Positions 21,301 through 31,871 are shown, numbered from the stretch's first letter. The stretch is 36,903 bases of DNA from Hypsibius dujardini (GCA_001579985.1 LRSR01007368.1:1-36903), one strand, 5' to 3'. Notes: generated by a model not told the origin, from the sequence alone. Made by a program: numbers and translations.

Positions 21301-24300
21301 TATTGCGCTGGAAATATTATGAATTAATAAATATTCCCAGTCACTTACAAAATGGTTATTTTCATTCATGTTATCGGCACGCAATAGAACATTTACGGTA
21401 CCTACCGTAGGGATGTCATTTAAAATTAATTAGTTAAATGACATTAGCCGACTAACTTGTTTTGGTTTTTCCCACTTAAAATGTTTAGCGATGACAACTT
21501 GTAATTTAGTGTTTTAGTAAAATGAAAAAACTAAAGTAATGAAATTAGTCCATAATTTGTTAAATTTAATTTGGTTTTAGTGTTTTTTTTGTTTACATGT
21601 ACTAGTACTGTTAGTTACTTTTCTTATCCCTACGGTACGTATACCTGATAGGGCCAAGGAGTTTCAGCTTCTGGTTCAGGGCCGACATGACCCGCTTCCT
21701 TCCTTGTTCGGCTTTCGGATCTTTCACCCAGCAGCGAAGCCACCCGGGAATGAACACGGCGGATAGGACGATCCACGAGAGAAACAAAGCACCCAAAGTC
21801 ACCGGGGCACAGACAAATAGAAAAGTCATAAAGTTCAAACCGGTCTCCGTTCCATACATCCTGCCAACAACAAAAACAAACAAATTCACCGTAATTTACC
21901 ATATTAATAGCGCTTTATTACTTACTTTTTTTTAAAGACCAAACAATATAAATTTAATCCATTAAATTCATTAAATTTTGATCTGCTAACAATCCCGAAA
22001 ACAAAAATCAGATATTTGCACACTGTGCTAGTAGAGTTCTCGTATTACGTTCTGTACTTACCGATATTTGTTCTACATAACCAAATAATTCAGATTAAAT
22101 GCAATAAATATTCGTAAATATTCGTATTCGTAAATATTAAATCTGCTTATCGATACAACGTGTATGGCTTTAATTTACTTATTATGTTTACTCAATAGGT
22201 TTACTGAAATGACTGCTAAAAAACCCTTAATAAAATACCCATAAAAGAGCCTACTTTAATTTCATATAAGTTCACTGGCAATCAGTGGCACACTGCAGAA
22301 GGGCTCCATGTACGCATGTTGAATTCAAAATTGCAGGGATGGCATCAAATGTCAAATTTCAAATATCAAATGTCAAATCAAATCGAATCAAATCAAATCA
22401 AATCGAGTCCGTTTTTTTAATTGAAATTCATTTGATTTTGATTTGATTTTAGTCATTTTTATGCCATTCATTTATGCTACTCAAAACTCCGTGAATTCAT
22501 ACTTCTCGTCATTTTGAAAGGATATTCGGTAGAGGACATTTGGTCATAAATTGACCAAACCCTGGGTCACATCTAGAAATTCATTGTCGAACTTAGAACC
22601 AAAGCTATCGGTACGGCGAAGCTAGCAAGGATTGCTACCTAAATCCGGTTAAATTTGACCTGTTTTCGAAATACCGATAAAACATAAAACTGTGAAATGT
22701 ACATTGTAAAAGTGCCAAAACAGTGAAAAATTGAAACAAAATTCAAATTCCAATAAACCAAAATCAGATCAAAATCAATTGATAAAATGTCTTCCAAATT
22801 GAAATCAAAATAAATCGAAAATCAAATCAAATAAAATGGGCTGTTTCGTCATTCGATGCCATCCAAAAATTTAGCACATACTTTTCCACGTTAATTTTCA
22901 AGACCATATTGGGATAAGCTCCGATTAATGTCGCCAGTCCTCCGATATTTGCCGCATAGGCTGTCGACAGTTGGAGTGCCTTTGAGATGCCCAACGCCGG
23001 ATTGTCCCCATTCCCGGATATTTTCCGGAGAACAATGCCTGCGTTTTCAAGCGAAGCCCTCGAGACGGGAGCTGTGGCGGTGTCCGCGAGGAACCGACTG
23101 CGGTCTATGATCGCGTTCTCCTCGTCCTCCTCGTCATTCATGATGTCCTGCAGTTTGATGGGGCCTCGAATGGCGTTGACCACGGACATTTTACGAAGCT
23201 GTTCAACGGCGACGCTGAGGCGTCGAACTCGCTCCTCGTAAGGTATGCCGGCTGGTACATCGAGGTCCTCGGGCTCCTCGGGTGAGAGGCTCTCCGACAC
23301 GGCCAAGGCAATGGGTAAAATCATCAGTGTCACCGCTAAAGTTATATTGACCCATACACAAATGAATTGAATATATATACGTATTCTATGTATTAATGTA
23401 TGTATTTCATGTATTTTATGTATTTTATATATTTTATGTATTATATGTTTTACGTGTTAATGTATTTTTTATGACTTTGTCCCCAGGGATGGTAAAAACC
23501 TAAATTAGACTAAAAAAACAAGCCAAAATTGTTGTAAAATATGTTAAAGTTAAAATAAAGTTAACAAAAGTTAACAAAAAGTTGAAGTATAGTTGACCAC
23601 TAACGATTGATTGATCATACATATTTCTTTGGGCATTTCACACAATTCTGATTATTCTCGCAGCCCGTAGTCATAATGCCTTGCCTCTATTTTTTGAATA
23701 TTCACGTATTAATTTTTGACTATGGTCCCACCCTTTTAATTTTTTTAATTGAAATACAATAAAAAATTACTTTCAAGACGTTACCAGAATACTTAATTAT
23801 TCATAAGATATATTACTGATTGATGGAATGATTGATATGCAAGAGCCAAACAATTTTCAATAGTAGCTTATTTGTACTCTGACTTTAGTATCGAGACAAA
23901 ATGAGTGAGAGTGGCAGCTCCGTCGCAGATGACGGGGACCGCTCAGATGACAATGAAGGTATTTCCGACTCGGAACAGACAGGCTCCCAAGAAGCGGAGC
24001 AGCTTTACCAACCAAAGATATCGGCAGCGAAAGATCTCAAAAACCGGTATGCTTCATATGCTGATTGTGAAACTGACTTTCTCCCATAATCTTTTAACCG
24101 CTAAAACAATCCTTATTTAGTCTCGTGGTGTTCGATTTTATCTGTAATAAATCAAGAACAGCCATCCGTTCCATTATTCAACTTTATTTAAATAAAAAAA
24201 CGAAAAGGGTGGGACTATAGTGGAAGGGTGGGAAAAGGGTGGGATAATAGTGGTACCCTAATTATAATCTTCAAAATTTATATTTTCTCAATGTTGTCCA

Positions 24301-26172
24301 AAGAACATTCTTTTTTCACAATTTCAAATTTGATAGAATATCAGAAGATCCTATTTTCCTGCCATTTATATTCCAAAAACATCGACTTTTATAGAAACTG
24401 AAATTATCAGTTTTTAAACACTGTGTCGTCCAAAATTTTTATTTTCTAATTGATTGCTATAAGCCATTTTTTTGGATGTTGGGGGGCGGAGCTATGGGTA
24501 ACTTTAAAATCGGGCCGCAATGAGAGCACACTGGCCGCTGGCACAAAAGAAATTGCCCTGAATTTTTTTCTGTTGAATGGAGGTCTTTCTGCCGCAAGTC
24601 ATTTTTTTAAAATCATCCTAAGGGATCTAGTTTTCAGAAAAAAACGATTGGTCTCAATCTGTTACACTAGTAACTGATCCCTTGTTTGTGTCACTGTTGG
24701 CATTTTTCCTTATTTTCGAACTCTTCGGAATTCGTTTTCTGTTTAACTTAATCTCGTGCGAAAATTGACTTGTATCCGATGCATGGTCCGATACAAAAAC
24801 GGATATCCGATGCATGATCCGATACAACTTATTTGAGCCATTTTCGCACGAGAATCGGCTTAATTATTTTTCCCCTTTCGAATTGTTTTTTACCGCATTT
24901 ACATAATTATAATAATTACCAAGTATGTTAGCTCTTAAAAAAACTGCATAGAAATTTAATTTAAAAATTACTAATAGTTAGAATTTTGCAGTATTTTTTA
25001 TTTTGGTTTAGTTTAATTTGTTTCGTTCTTTTTCCATCCATTAGCCAGGGATTTTGGCTCTCCCCCCATCGTCCCAGCAACAGGTACCTGCATTTGACAT
25101 CCACATGGAGAGAAGTCCGCTGATCAAGAGAAAGCCCAGAATGAGTCGCGAAGGACTCACGCCGATCACGCGTAAAGTCAGCAGGGCGAGTCGGTTGTGC
25201 AACATTGTCTCCTCGATGGAAATGGCGAGAATGAGGACCGACGTGAAGAGGAAAAATGTTTCCTGTGAATAACAATATGCAGTTGGCTCATTTCTGAGTT
25301 GCAGAGTAAAAATGATTTATTTCCACAACTAATAAAAGATCAGAATAATTAGTCGTTCCAACTTTTGTGCAATAACAAAAATAGAAAGTCGAATCCTCTA
25401 GTGACTATATGCTCTCCTCGAGTCACAAATAGGGATGGAAAAACTAAACTAAACTAGGAAAACTAAACTAGACTAAAAGTAAAATAATAAAAGTTTTATT
25501 GACTAATTTTTCAGTTTTAATTTTGTAGTTTCTAAAACAAAACTAATAGTTTTAGTCACTAAGGATTTACCTGGGAAAAATTAAACAAGCTAAAATTATG
25601 TAGTTAGCTAACTTGGCTATAACTGAACTAAAATAGTAGTCAGTAAAAGAGACCAAACTAAAACTCTGTAGTAACTAAGTTTTAGCTAATTAAAAACACT
25701 TTTTAGTCAAGTGATTTTAGTTGTTGTCATCACTAGTCACAGGCAGTCTCGTTAGCGCATAAAATGTGTTTGATCACGCTTAATTCTGGTTCGCACCAAA
25801 AGACAGTCGTCATACCGTTGCAAATGATTTTCCCGTCTCAACGGTGCTCTGGACGCCGGAGACGGCCATGAGGAAAATGGCCAATAATACCGTTGCGGGG
25901 ATGGGAACGATTTCAAAGACGAGAAATGTTGAGACAATCAGCAGCACGTATCCTGCCTTTGCACTCTGTAATCATATCCCCCAACAAATCGGTTTCAAAA
26001 ATTTTAAAGCCACCCAAAAAAAGGTCAGTTAATACTATAATCAGTGTTCTACCGGAGAGTCCGACAAAATCATGATTGGGCTCAGCAGCGCCGGCACCGA
26101 GAAGAACAGTATCAGCTTCCATATTCCGGCGTTCCGGAAGACCTTTTTCAGACATTGCAGAAAGTTTGCCAT
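18387..26172 (-). CDS. SLC13-family anion symporter (divergent INDY-like), 10 exons
   Basis: Exons from the start: 26053-26172, 25816-25965, 25088-25262, 22882-23335, 21645-21860, 21131-21235, 20872-21058, 19539-19700, 19299-19430, 18387-18620; phases close, giving 644 residues (family 550-620). SLC13 landmarks: ALLTLRVIGVSPSRLILGF and LLSMWMSNA in exon 3, LSTAYAANIGGLATLIGAYPN in exon 4, LLGPIRQSEITV across exons 5-6, FPWELLLFAGG in exon 7, LTEFMSNSVLTAILTPI in exon 8, LAATISAQFAFMVPISSFP in exon 9, and a last helix ending FDLKTLPPWAEERW. The family transports di- and tricarboxylates or sulfate with Na+. The binding motifs are altered: SNT is SNA (residues 146-148), SNV is SNS (508-510), TPPNA is SFPTV. 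A roughly 120-residue acidic loop lies in exon 4. Exon 6 could instead end at 21110 (weaker donor, 51-base intron). Substrate not predictable. Confidence 0.92.
18621..18640. repeat. (ATC)n microsatellite at the last SLC13 splice acceptor
   Basis: In the gene sense it reads as ATGATG units running straight into GCAG at the exon 10 border, in the place normally taken by a polypyrimidine tract. Confidence 0.8.
18645..19265. repeat. GGAAC/TTCCG-rich block in SLC13 intron 9
   Basis: Begins TAGGGATGTTAACCCC then GTTCCTAAGTTCCTCTAGGAACGGAACGGAAC; the right end has TCCGTTTCTATTCCGTTCCTA. The middle is AT-rich. The opening resembles the AGGGATGG starts of other simple-repeat blocks here. Confidence 0.45.
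21403..21637. mobile_element. TTTAGT-rich element with 12-base inverted ends in SLC13 intron 5
   Basis: TACCGTAGGGAT (21403-21414) and ATCCCTACGGTA (21626-21637) are perfect inverted complements. Between them are TTTAGT/ACTAAA units. The right end lies only seven bases from the intron's splice donor (21643-21644). Confidence 0.65.
22337..22864. mobile_element. CAAAT-rich element with 10-base inverted ends in SLC13 intron 4
   Basis: GGATGGCATC (22337-22346) and GATGCCATCC (22855-22864) are perfect inverted complements. Next to each end is a run of TCAAA/AATCAAATC units; the centre is AT-rich. The right end is 17 bases from the end of exon 4. Confidence 0.65.
23485..23600. repeat. Partial TTTAGT-type element in SLC13 intron 3
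   Basis: Starts CAGGGATGGTAAAAACC, then TAGACTAAAAAAAC and AAAGTTAAC units; no matching right end was found, so it is probably truncated or decayed. Confidence 0.4.
23901..24225 (+). CDS. Possible small acidic protein gene nested in SLC13 intron 3
   Basis: An ATG at 23901 (context ACAAAATGA) opens a Ser/Asp/Glu-rich frame beginning MSESGSSVADDGDRSDDNEG. The frame can end at 24089 (62 residues) or splice: a GTATGC donor after about 24047 and a CTTATTTAG acceptor near 24119 give a phase-2 join continuing LVVFDFICNKSRTAIRS to a stop near 24225. The first exon is richer in G and C than the AT-rich intron around it, which supports coding, and it lies opposite in strand to SLC13. AATAAA follows near 24147. 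I do not recognise the family. It may equally be a chance frame or a decayed retrocopy; no homology could be tested. Confidence 0.35.
24752..24853. repeat. Inverted repeat enclosing TCCGATGCATG direct repeats
   Basis: TCTCGTGCGAAAAT (24752-24765) and its perfect inverse (24840-24853) flank two copies of a TATCCGATGCATGNTCCGATACAA unit. Non-coding, in SLC13 intron 3. Confidence 0.7.
25430..25734. mobile_element. TTTAGT-rich element with possible target-site duplication
   Basis: Starts TAGGGATGG and ends GTCATCACTA, imperfect inverted complements. AGTCACA occurs just before the start (25421-25427) and at the right border (25735-25741), as expected of a target duplication. It lies in SLC13 intron 2. 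Confidence 0.6.
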
Positions 26173-26582
26173 GATGCGTCTTGATCAAAAGGCGTAACAA
26201 TTTACGTTTCAAGTCCACAAAAAGAGCGGACTGTTTGACTTCTCTTGATATCGGTCCATCTACTGTCAGTGAAAGCCTCTTATGGGGACCCAAAAAAGTA
26301 GCTTGCACAGTAGTCACATTAATAGTCAGTTCTTAGGAAAAAGAAGTAGGGTTCTTTAATTGAAAAGGGTGAGACGTTTGATGGTCCTGTACTGCTCAAG
26401 ATGATGCAATTGGGCTGGAAAAGTTTCATTAGCTCATCCAGCCGTTCACCTTAAACCGCGGGGAGGGGACTTTAAAGTTCATGATGATCATAAAAAAGAT
26501 ACGGAACGGATTGAGACGCGTAGCCTATACACAGAAGTCGTTCTTGATAAGGGAATGCCGTCCGCCCGGTATACAGCACCAT

Positions 26583-27703
26583 GGGCTCGTTTAACTTTTG
26601 GGTCCTTACAAGTCGGAATCAGAACCCCTGACTGATGCTTAGGCTGCAAGTCCCCCTCCCCTTCCCCCTCCCACTTTCGTTTTTTCTATGTTGATCGTTG
26701 TTCCCTAACTTTTTAAATTAAAGATTCCTTTTTTGAAATATGTTGAGGTTCCGTTTCACAAAATTTTGAAACTCTAAATATTGGACTCTACCTACACGAG
26801 TTCTAAGCAAAGGAACAAAACGTCCCCTTTTATGTTAACCTCTTCAGTTCTCGTCACAGTATTTACTTGACCGATGTTCAAACGTCGGAGTTTTATACTT
26901 AGAGATTGGGGGAACACATGAGCTTTCCAAAATTATCCGGTTTATTATAATTACTCAAAGGGATGGGACATTGGTCAGTACTCGTAAAATCAAATATAGA
27001 CAAAAAAGGGGGAAGGGCATGGGAACTTGTAGCCTAAGCTCCTGACGGAAGAACAAGGGAATGGGCAAAGGCGCAAAAAGGAAGCGGTTTTTCTCCAAAT
27101 CTAACGTAAAATTCGGCCTTTTGTTCTTGATCATTTTGAAATTTGTGCCGGTGTGGGGGTTTGATTTTCAAGGCCCCCACCCCCGAGATTCAAATAATTT
27201 TCAAAAACGCAGTTTCTTCATTAAATTCGAACTATTCTTGATTGATTTTCACCTCACATTTGTAGTTACTAGTATTAATATGGGGTGCGTATACTATTAT
27301 TAGATCCCAAAAAATCACAATTTTGATAGAAAAAAGGTTTTGAAAATGCCTTGAACCCCCAGGGGTCTTGAACGTCAGATCCTCAGACCCTCACGGTCAG
27401 GGTTTACTTGTGGGACACTAAGAGGGGGAGGGGTTTGGAGTTCCAAGTACAAAAATCCTAAAAAATTTGAGAAACAAGGCAAGTACCCAACTAATTATAG
27501 GAGAAAGTCTGAAGATGACAAAATTTGTTGCCTTGCGAGTCTGCGACCCTCACAAGTTTCACGAGAATCAGATCACGACTATAGACCGTATTTCAGGTTT
27601 AATTTTTAAAAAATGATTCGCCCTTGTTTTGCCCACCCCCTGGCCCTACCATGAGGGGGGATCCTGGCTCCGACCTTTAAGGACCCTAAACGAGTCCCTG
27701 CAG
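26583..27703. mobile_element. Roughly 1.1 kb element with inverted GGTCCT-family ends
   Basis: The left end reads GCTCGTTTAACTTTTGGGTC then CTTACAAGTCGGAATC; the right end reads GGCTCCGACCTTTAAGGACC then CTAAACGAGTCCCTG, the same sequence inverted. Internal parts (27060-27240 and 27335-27370) match the copies at 4318-4560 and 6480-6852. No long open frame lies inside, so it would be non-autonomous. Confidence 0.5.
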
Positions 27704-28186
27704 CATGCCATACCGAAATATCGTTTGTGTTTAGTGGTTAGTGTTTCACCGAATGGATGTTTGCGTCTTAAGGTGTCTCCTGCCCCCCCCCCAATTCGCA
27801 CGAGTACCACGCGTTGAGGTCTTCCTATGAGTTTTGTATCAAAATGTTACGAAAAACTAGTCGGGTTTTTAGGTGTTAGGAGGCTTCGGGCTCTTTTGTC
27901 TGAACAGTTCCCGTACAAAGCATGCATGTACCGCAATCTTTTTTTCTAGACTTGCACCCATTTAAAATTTGATTTGGAAGCGATTGACCTCAGCCAGATA
28001 ATTTTTGGAGATCAAGAGGAGCAGCGGTGTTCTATTTTGTCAAATATGGCATCGATTGGTGTTATATTTATCCCCGTTCCTTTGAATCGCAAGAACCTTT
28101 CCCCCACTTCATTAATGCAGCGTTCTTAGTCTGAAAATTTAGGGGAAAGACTTGGTAAATTGTGTTTTTAAACAAATTTGATATAA

Positions 28187-28380
28187 TCAAAGTGTGAAAA
28201 AGCACGCGGTGCCAAGAGCTGGAAGGGTTGTAAATTTGAGCAACTAGGAAATTCAGGGTTCCTCCAAAGCAGTGACTTCAAAAGTAATTCGCTCAACCAA
28301 TTCGTAAATTTTTTTAGTTTCGTTTTTGCTCAAGTTTACCGTGTTTTTGCGATACCAAAAGCAATATTGGGATGCTTTGT
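28187..28380. repeat. Dispersed repeat, copy 1 (AGTGTGAAAAAGCACGCGG type)
   Basis: Starts AGTGTGAAAAAGCACGCGGT and contains AAATTCAGGGTTCC, TTCAAAAGTAATT, GCTCAAGTTTACC and TGCGATACC. All of these recur in order at 32090-32280. Confidence 0.7.
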
Positions 28381-28835
28381 TGTGTTAGGATTTTAAAGGA
28401 AAAAGAATTTAAAGACACCGGCTAACAATCGTGAATAGTTTTAATTATATAATTAGAGAAAATCACTGTTAACCGTCTGTTCAAAAACCATGGGATGGCT
28501 TTCTTTGACGAATTTTATCAAGGAAAAGTCAAGCGAAATGTTCACGCAACAAAATTTCCCAAACTGCAGTTTGGGGTGACGGACAAGCGGCTTTGGACGG
28601 GATAATGGGACGTCCAACACCAAATTCCTACGAGTCCATCATCCAAGTCCAATCCCACGTTTGTGTCGCTGGAAGTGGAAGTGTCGTTGAGGTAGCAACA
28701 CCCCATTTTCACAGTTCCAATTCCAGTCACATCAGCTGCAGAACGAATCAATCAACATTTTCGTTTTCCCCTAAACTCAACCTCCCCGGGGATCGTTCAT
28801 CCGTGAGTTTCTCCCGCATTTTATCATTGCAAAAA

Positions 28836-31800
28836 ATGGCTGCTAAATCCTTAGTTTGCCTGGGCAGTACGGGATGGCGTGCCTTTGTCAGCGGTTCCAC
28901 TTCAAAATGCCACAGTAAGTCGTCCCCTCATAGCCCCATTTCCCAAATCAGTGACATAACGTCTTCCTATGCTGTTTTGCAATATATTTTAAGTGTGTGA
29001 TGAATGAAAAGGTTGTGATAATTGCAAGTGAGAGCTAATTTGCAGTGAATTAAGACAGAAAATCTCACTTAATGTGGGGTGGAAAGCTTACCACACATGG
29101 CAGCGATTGATTGTTTTAATAAACACATGTGTTTTTTTTGTTCGTAATATTACTATTGGATGCCTTAATTGATTGATCAATTTAATGATTGTTTCGGGCG
29201 TCGTTTCGAATATTTTTACTCTGCATTTTGGTCCTCATACCGCTGTCTTTTTGGATTTGTATTAATGCAGCAAGAGTCTTCTTTTCTTCTAGTTATGGGC
29301 TGCTAGCCAGAAGTAGATCCAAAGCAAAAAGATATTTCGTGAGGATTGTCCCATATTATTGAATTTAGAACCGTGGTTCGCTCCATGTGACTGGCTGATT
29401 GGAGTGTCTGCTCGCTTGCCATTTCTGACCCGATTTCCATTCGATTCGGTCCACATGAACAAAAATAATTGCCTGCAGCAAAATCAGTTCGGTTTTTAAA
29501 AAAGGCGAATTTTTTTTACATTTGTTTTTACAGAGAAGATTGCCCTGGATTTGTTACTGGTGTTACAGTGTGGTTGGTTTACTTGATTGACTCGATCGAT
29601 TGATTGGCTTACACATGGAGTCAAAGAGTGGTCTCAGGCTTGCAGGCTGTGAACCACTTCAGTAGTAGGCAAAGTGAAGTGACGCGATTCTGGCCCGAAT
29701 TCGAACCACATTTCATCTGTTTTCTTGTTTTTCAGACTCAGCCGTTTTGTACAAATCTCTCGTTTCACCCGCCGGTGTTATTCATCAAAAGAGATGCCAA
29801 TCTGCGGCCGCGGCTGCGCCTCCTCCACCACCACCGCCGCCGCCGTTGTCGGCGAGGGATCAAAATCCCGGACTGGCAGCTCGTACGTCTAACTGTCTAT
29901 CTGCATGTCCCTTTGTCTGTCTGCATGCCTGTCTGCCTATCTATCTATCTGTCTGTCTGGTCTGTCAGCCTGCTTACCTTCTGTCTGTTTAGGCTCACAT
30001 TTCACCTGTTTTCTATGTTAATGGATTTTTCATCATCGCTGTTATGCTAATATTTATGCGCTTTCTTAGCGACTATTCGAAAACACGATGGGAAGCTGAG
30101 GGAGAGTTTGATTGAGTTTGGACAATTCGTGGCGAAATGTCTCCCAAAATATGTTCAGAAAGTGTTGGTGACCGGAACAGACGAGTTGGAGGTATGGGCT
30201 TTTGATTCATTTCTCGGTATAGACAGGTATATAGATAGATGGATAGACAGACAAACAGACGTACACAGACACACAAGAATTCAGTCAAACAGACAGATCA
30301 GGCAGACAGGCACATTAGTTAGATAGACAGACAGACAGACAGACATACTAACAGGGGCATTTATGTTGTCAAACAGGCATGACAGTGTAGACAGAGATCG
30401 GTCTTGATTCATGCACTTCCTTATTGGTTATTCCTAGATTCTCATTGCTCCGGAAGGTGTCATACCCATGACAGTCTTCCTCAAAGGCCATCACAACTGC
30501 ATGTTCGCCAATTTGACGGATATCGGCGCAATGGACGTCCCGACCCGCCAGTATCGGTTTGAAGTACGTAGCCTCCTAGTGTACATTTAAATGTTTTTGA
30601 ACTGTGATCCGGGATTCAGTTCAAAGATTTGCCGTTTCGGTATGCTTTGCTTTTTTCTGCTCTTGCACATATCTGTATATCTATGTAAGTTCATTTGTCT
30701 GTCTGTCTAAATGTGTGCCCGTTTATCTGTGTATCTCTTTGTCTATGTGTCTATCTGTTCTCCCATCTGTATGTCTGTTTGTCTGTCGGTCTCTCTGTCT
30801 GTTTATCTAGCTCTCTGCCTGCGTACTTACCTCTCTTTCGGCCTTTTGCCCTGTTTTGCCCTGTTTGCCCTGTTTGCGTATCGGTTTGCTAAGTTGCTTA
30901 TCCTCTTTCTGCATCTTTTTCAGTATGACTGTTATGTCTGCCGCTCTTCTTGTTTTTATTCCTGGATGTCTGATTGTCTCTCTCAGCGTTTGTTTGGATG
31001 TCTCAAGGCCGTTTGCACCTGACCATGCGTGTATCCCTCTGACTACAGGTCATCTACAATTTCCTTTCCATCCAATACAATTCTCGCATTCGTGTGCGAA
31101 CCTATACCGATGAGTTTACCCCGCTGGACTCGATCACTCCCATCCTGCCAGCTGCCAACTGGTATGAGCGCGAGGCATGGGACATGTTTGGCATCTACTT
31201 CAAGGGTCATCCCGACCTGCGACGTATCCTCACCGACTACGGCTTCGAGGGTCATCCTTTCCGCAAGGACTTTCCGCTGTCTGGCTACGTCGAGGTCAGT
31301 ATTTTCTTACGTACTTAATTCTTTTAATTGCTCATTTATTTATTTATTTTTGTTTTAGGAGTAATTATATGGGGTTGAAAAATTGATGTTTTGGTCTAAT
31401 TGAACGTGGTTGTTTTTACTCGAAGGTAGTCGATTAATAGGAGATATTTATTTCATAATTTATATATTTATTCAGAAAACCCAAATGTGGTCCTTCTATT
31501 GGGCATTGAAATTTTATTTAAATAGCGAGTTAAATTTAACAATCTTTATTTATTTATGAAATATTTATAGTTTAGTATTTTTATTGAATTGTCTTATTTT
31601 GTTTTATGTTCAGGTCCGCTACGATGATGAGGTTAAGCGGGTGGTAGTGGAACCGCTGGAGATGACCCAAGAGTACCGGAAGTTTGACCTGCCCAGCCCG
31701 TGGGAGGCCTTCCCCAACTTTCGCGATGCGACGGAAGTACCGCTGGCGCTGGCCAATCAACCCAAGGACACAGTAGCGCTGAACGCTCCTCCGACATCAG

Positions 31801-31871
31801 GTACTGCGCAGACGAAGGAAGTGCCGAAGCCCGCTGCCAAGGACGCTGCCAAGGAAGCTGCGAAAAAGTGA
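28836..31871 (+). CDS. NDUFS3: NDUFS3, complex I 30 kDa subunit, mitochondrial, 6 exons
   Basis: Exons: 28836-28914, 29736-29882, 30070-30191, 30438-30563, 31049-31294 and 31614-31871; phases 1, 1, 0, 0, 0; 325 residues (human 264). This subunit (bacterial NuoC) sits in the peripheral arm of NADH:ubiquinone oxidoreductase near the quinone site. Clear matches: [56 protein letters not shown], then the family signature [20 protein letters not shown], then [19 protein letters not shown] and [11 protein letters not shown]. The N-terminus ([20 protein letters not shown]) is basic and lacks acidic residues, as in a mitochondrial presequence. Two oddities are a poly-Ala/poly-Pro stretch of about 14 residues in exon 2 and a C-terminal Ala/Lys tail ending [12 protein letters not shown], both absent from human NDUFS3. 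Introns 2, 3 and 4 contain tetranucleotide arrays; intron 1 is 821 bases. Confidence 0.97.
29888..29990. repeat. CTGT array in NDUFS3 intron 2
   Basis: Degenerate CTGT/CTAT units starting a few bases after the GTACGT donor and filling about half of the 187-base intron. Confidence 0.85.
30222..30350. repeat. GACA array in NDUFS3 intron 3
   Basis: TAGACAGG/ATAGATAG/CAGACAGA units, opposite in strand sense to the arrays in introns 2 and 4. Confidence 0.85.
30680..30835. repeat. CTGT array in NDUFS3 intron 4
   Basis: CTGTCTGT, CTATCTG and related units; a looser CCCTGTTTGC stretch continues to about 30885. Cys-Leu-Ser-Val-rich open frames across it are repeat translations. Confidence 0.85.

Larger units (their letters stand above)
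26173..28835. other. Divergent intergenic region between SLC13 and NDUFS3
   Basis: Both genes point away from it, so each end should hold a promoter (about 26173-26350 for SLC13; about 28400-28835 for NDUFS3). The middle is filled by a large inverted-end repeat (26583-27703) and a smaller repeat (28187-28380). No coding frame with family hallmarks was seen; the plus-strand frame from 28593 runs in the NDUFS3 5' leader and reaches the true ATG at 28836 in the same frame. Confidence 0.55.

Noticed and set aside
24450-24677. 75-codon plus-strand open frame in SLC13 intron 3
   Set aside because: It begins in AT-rich intron and runs through a CAGGGGGCGGAGC-type repeat end; no coding signal.
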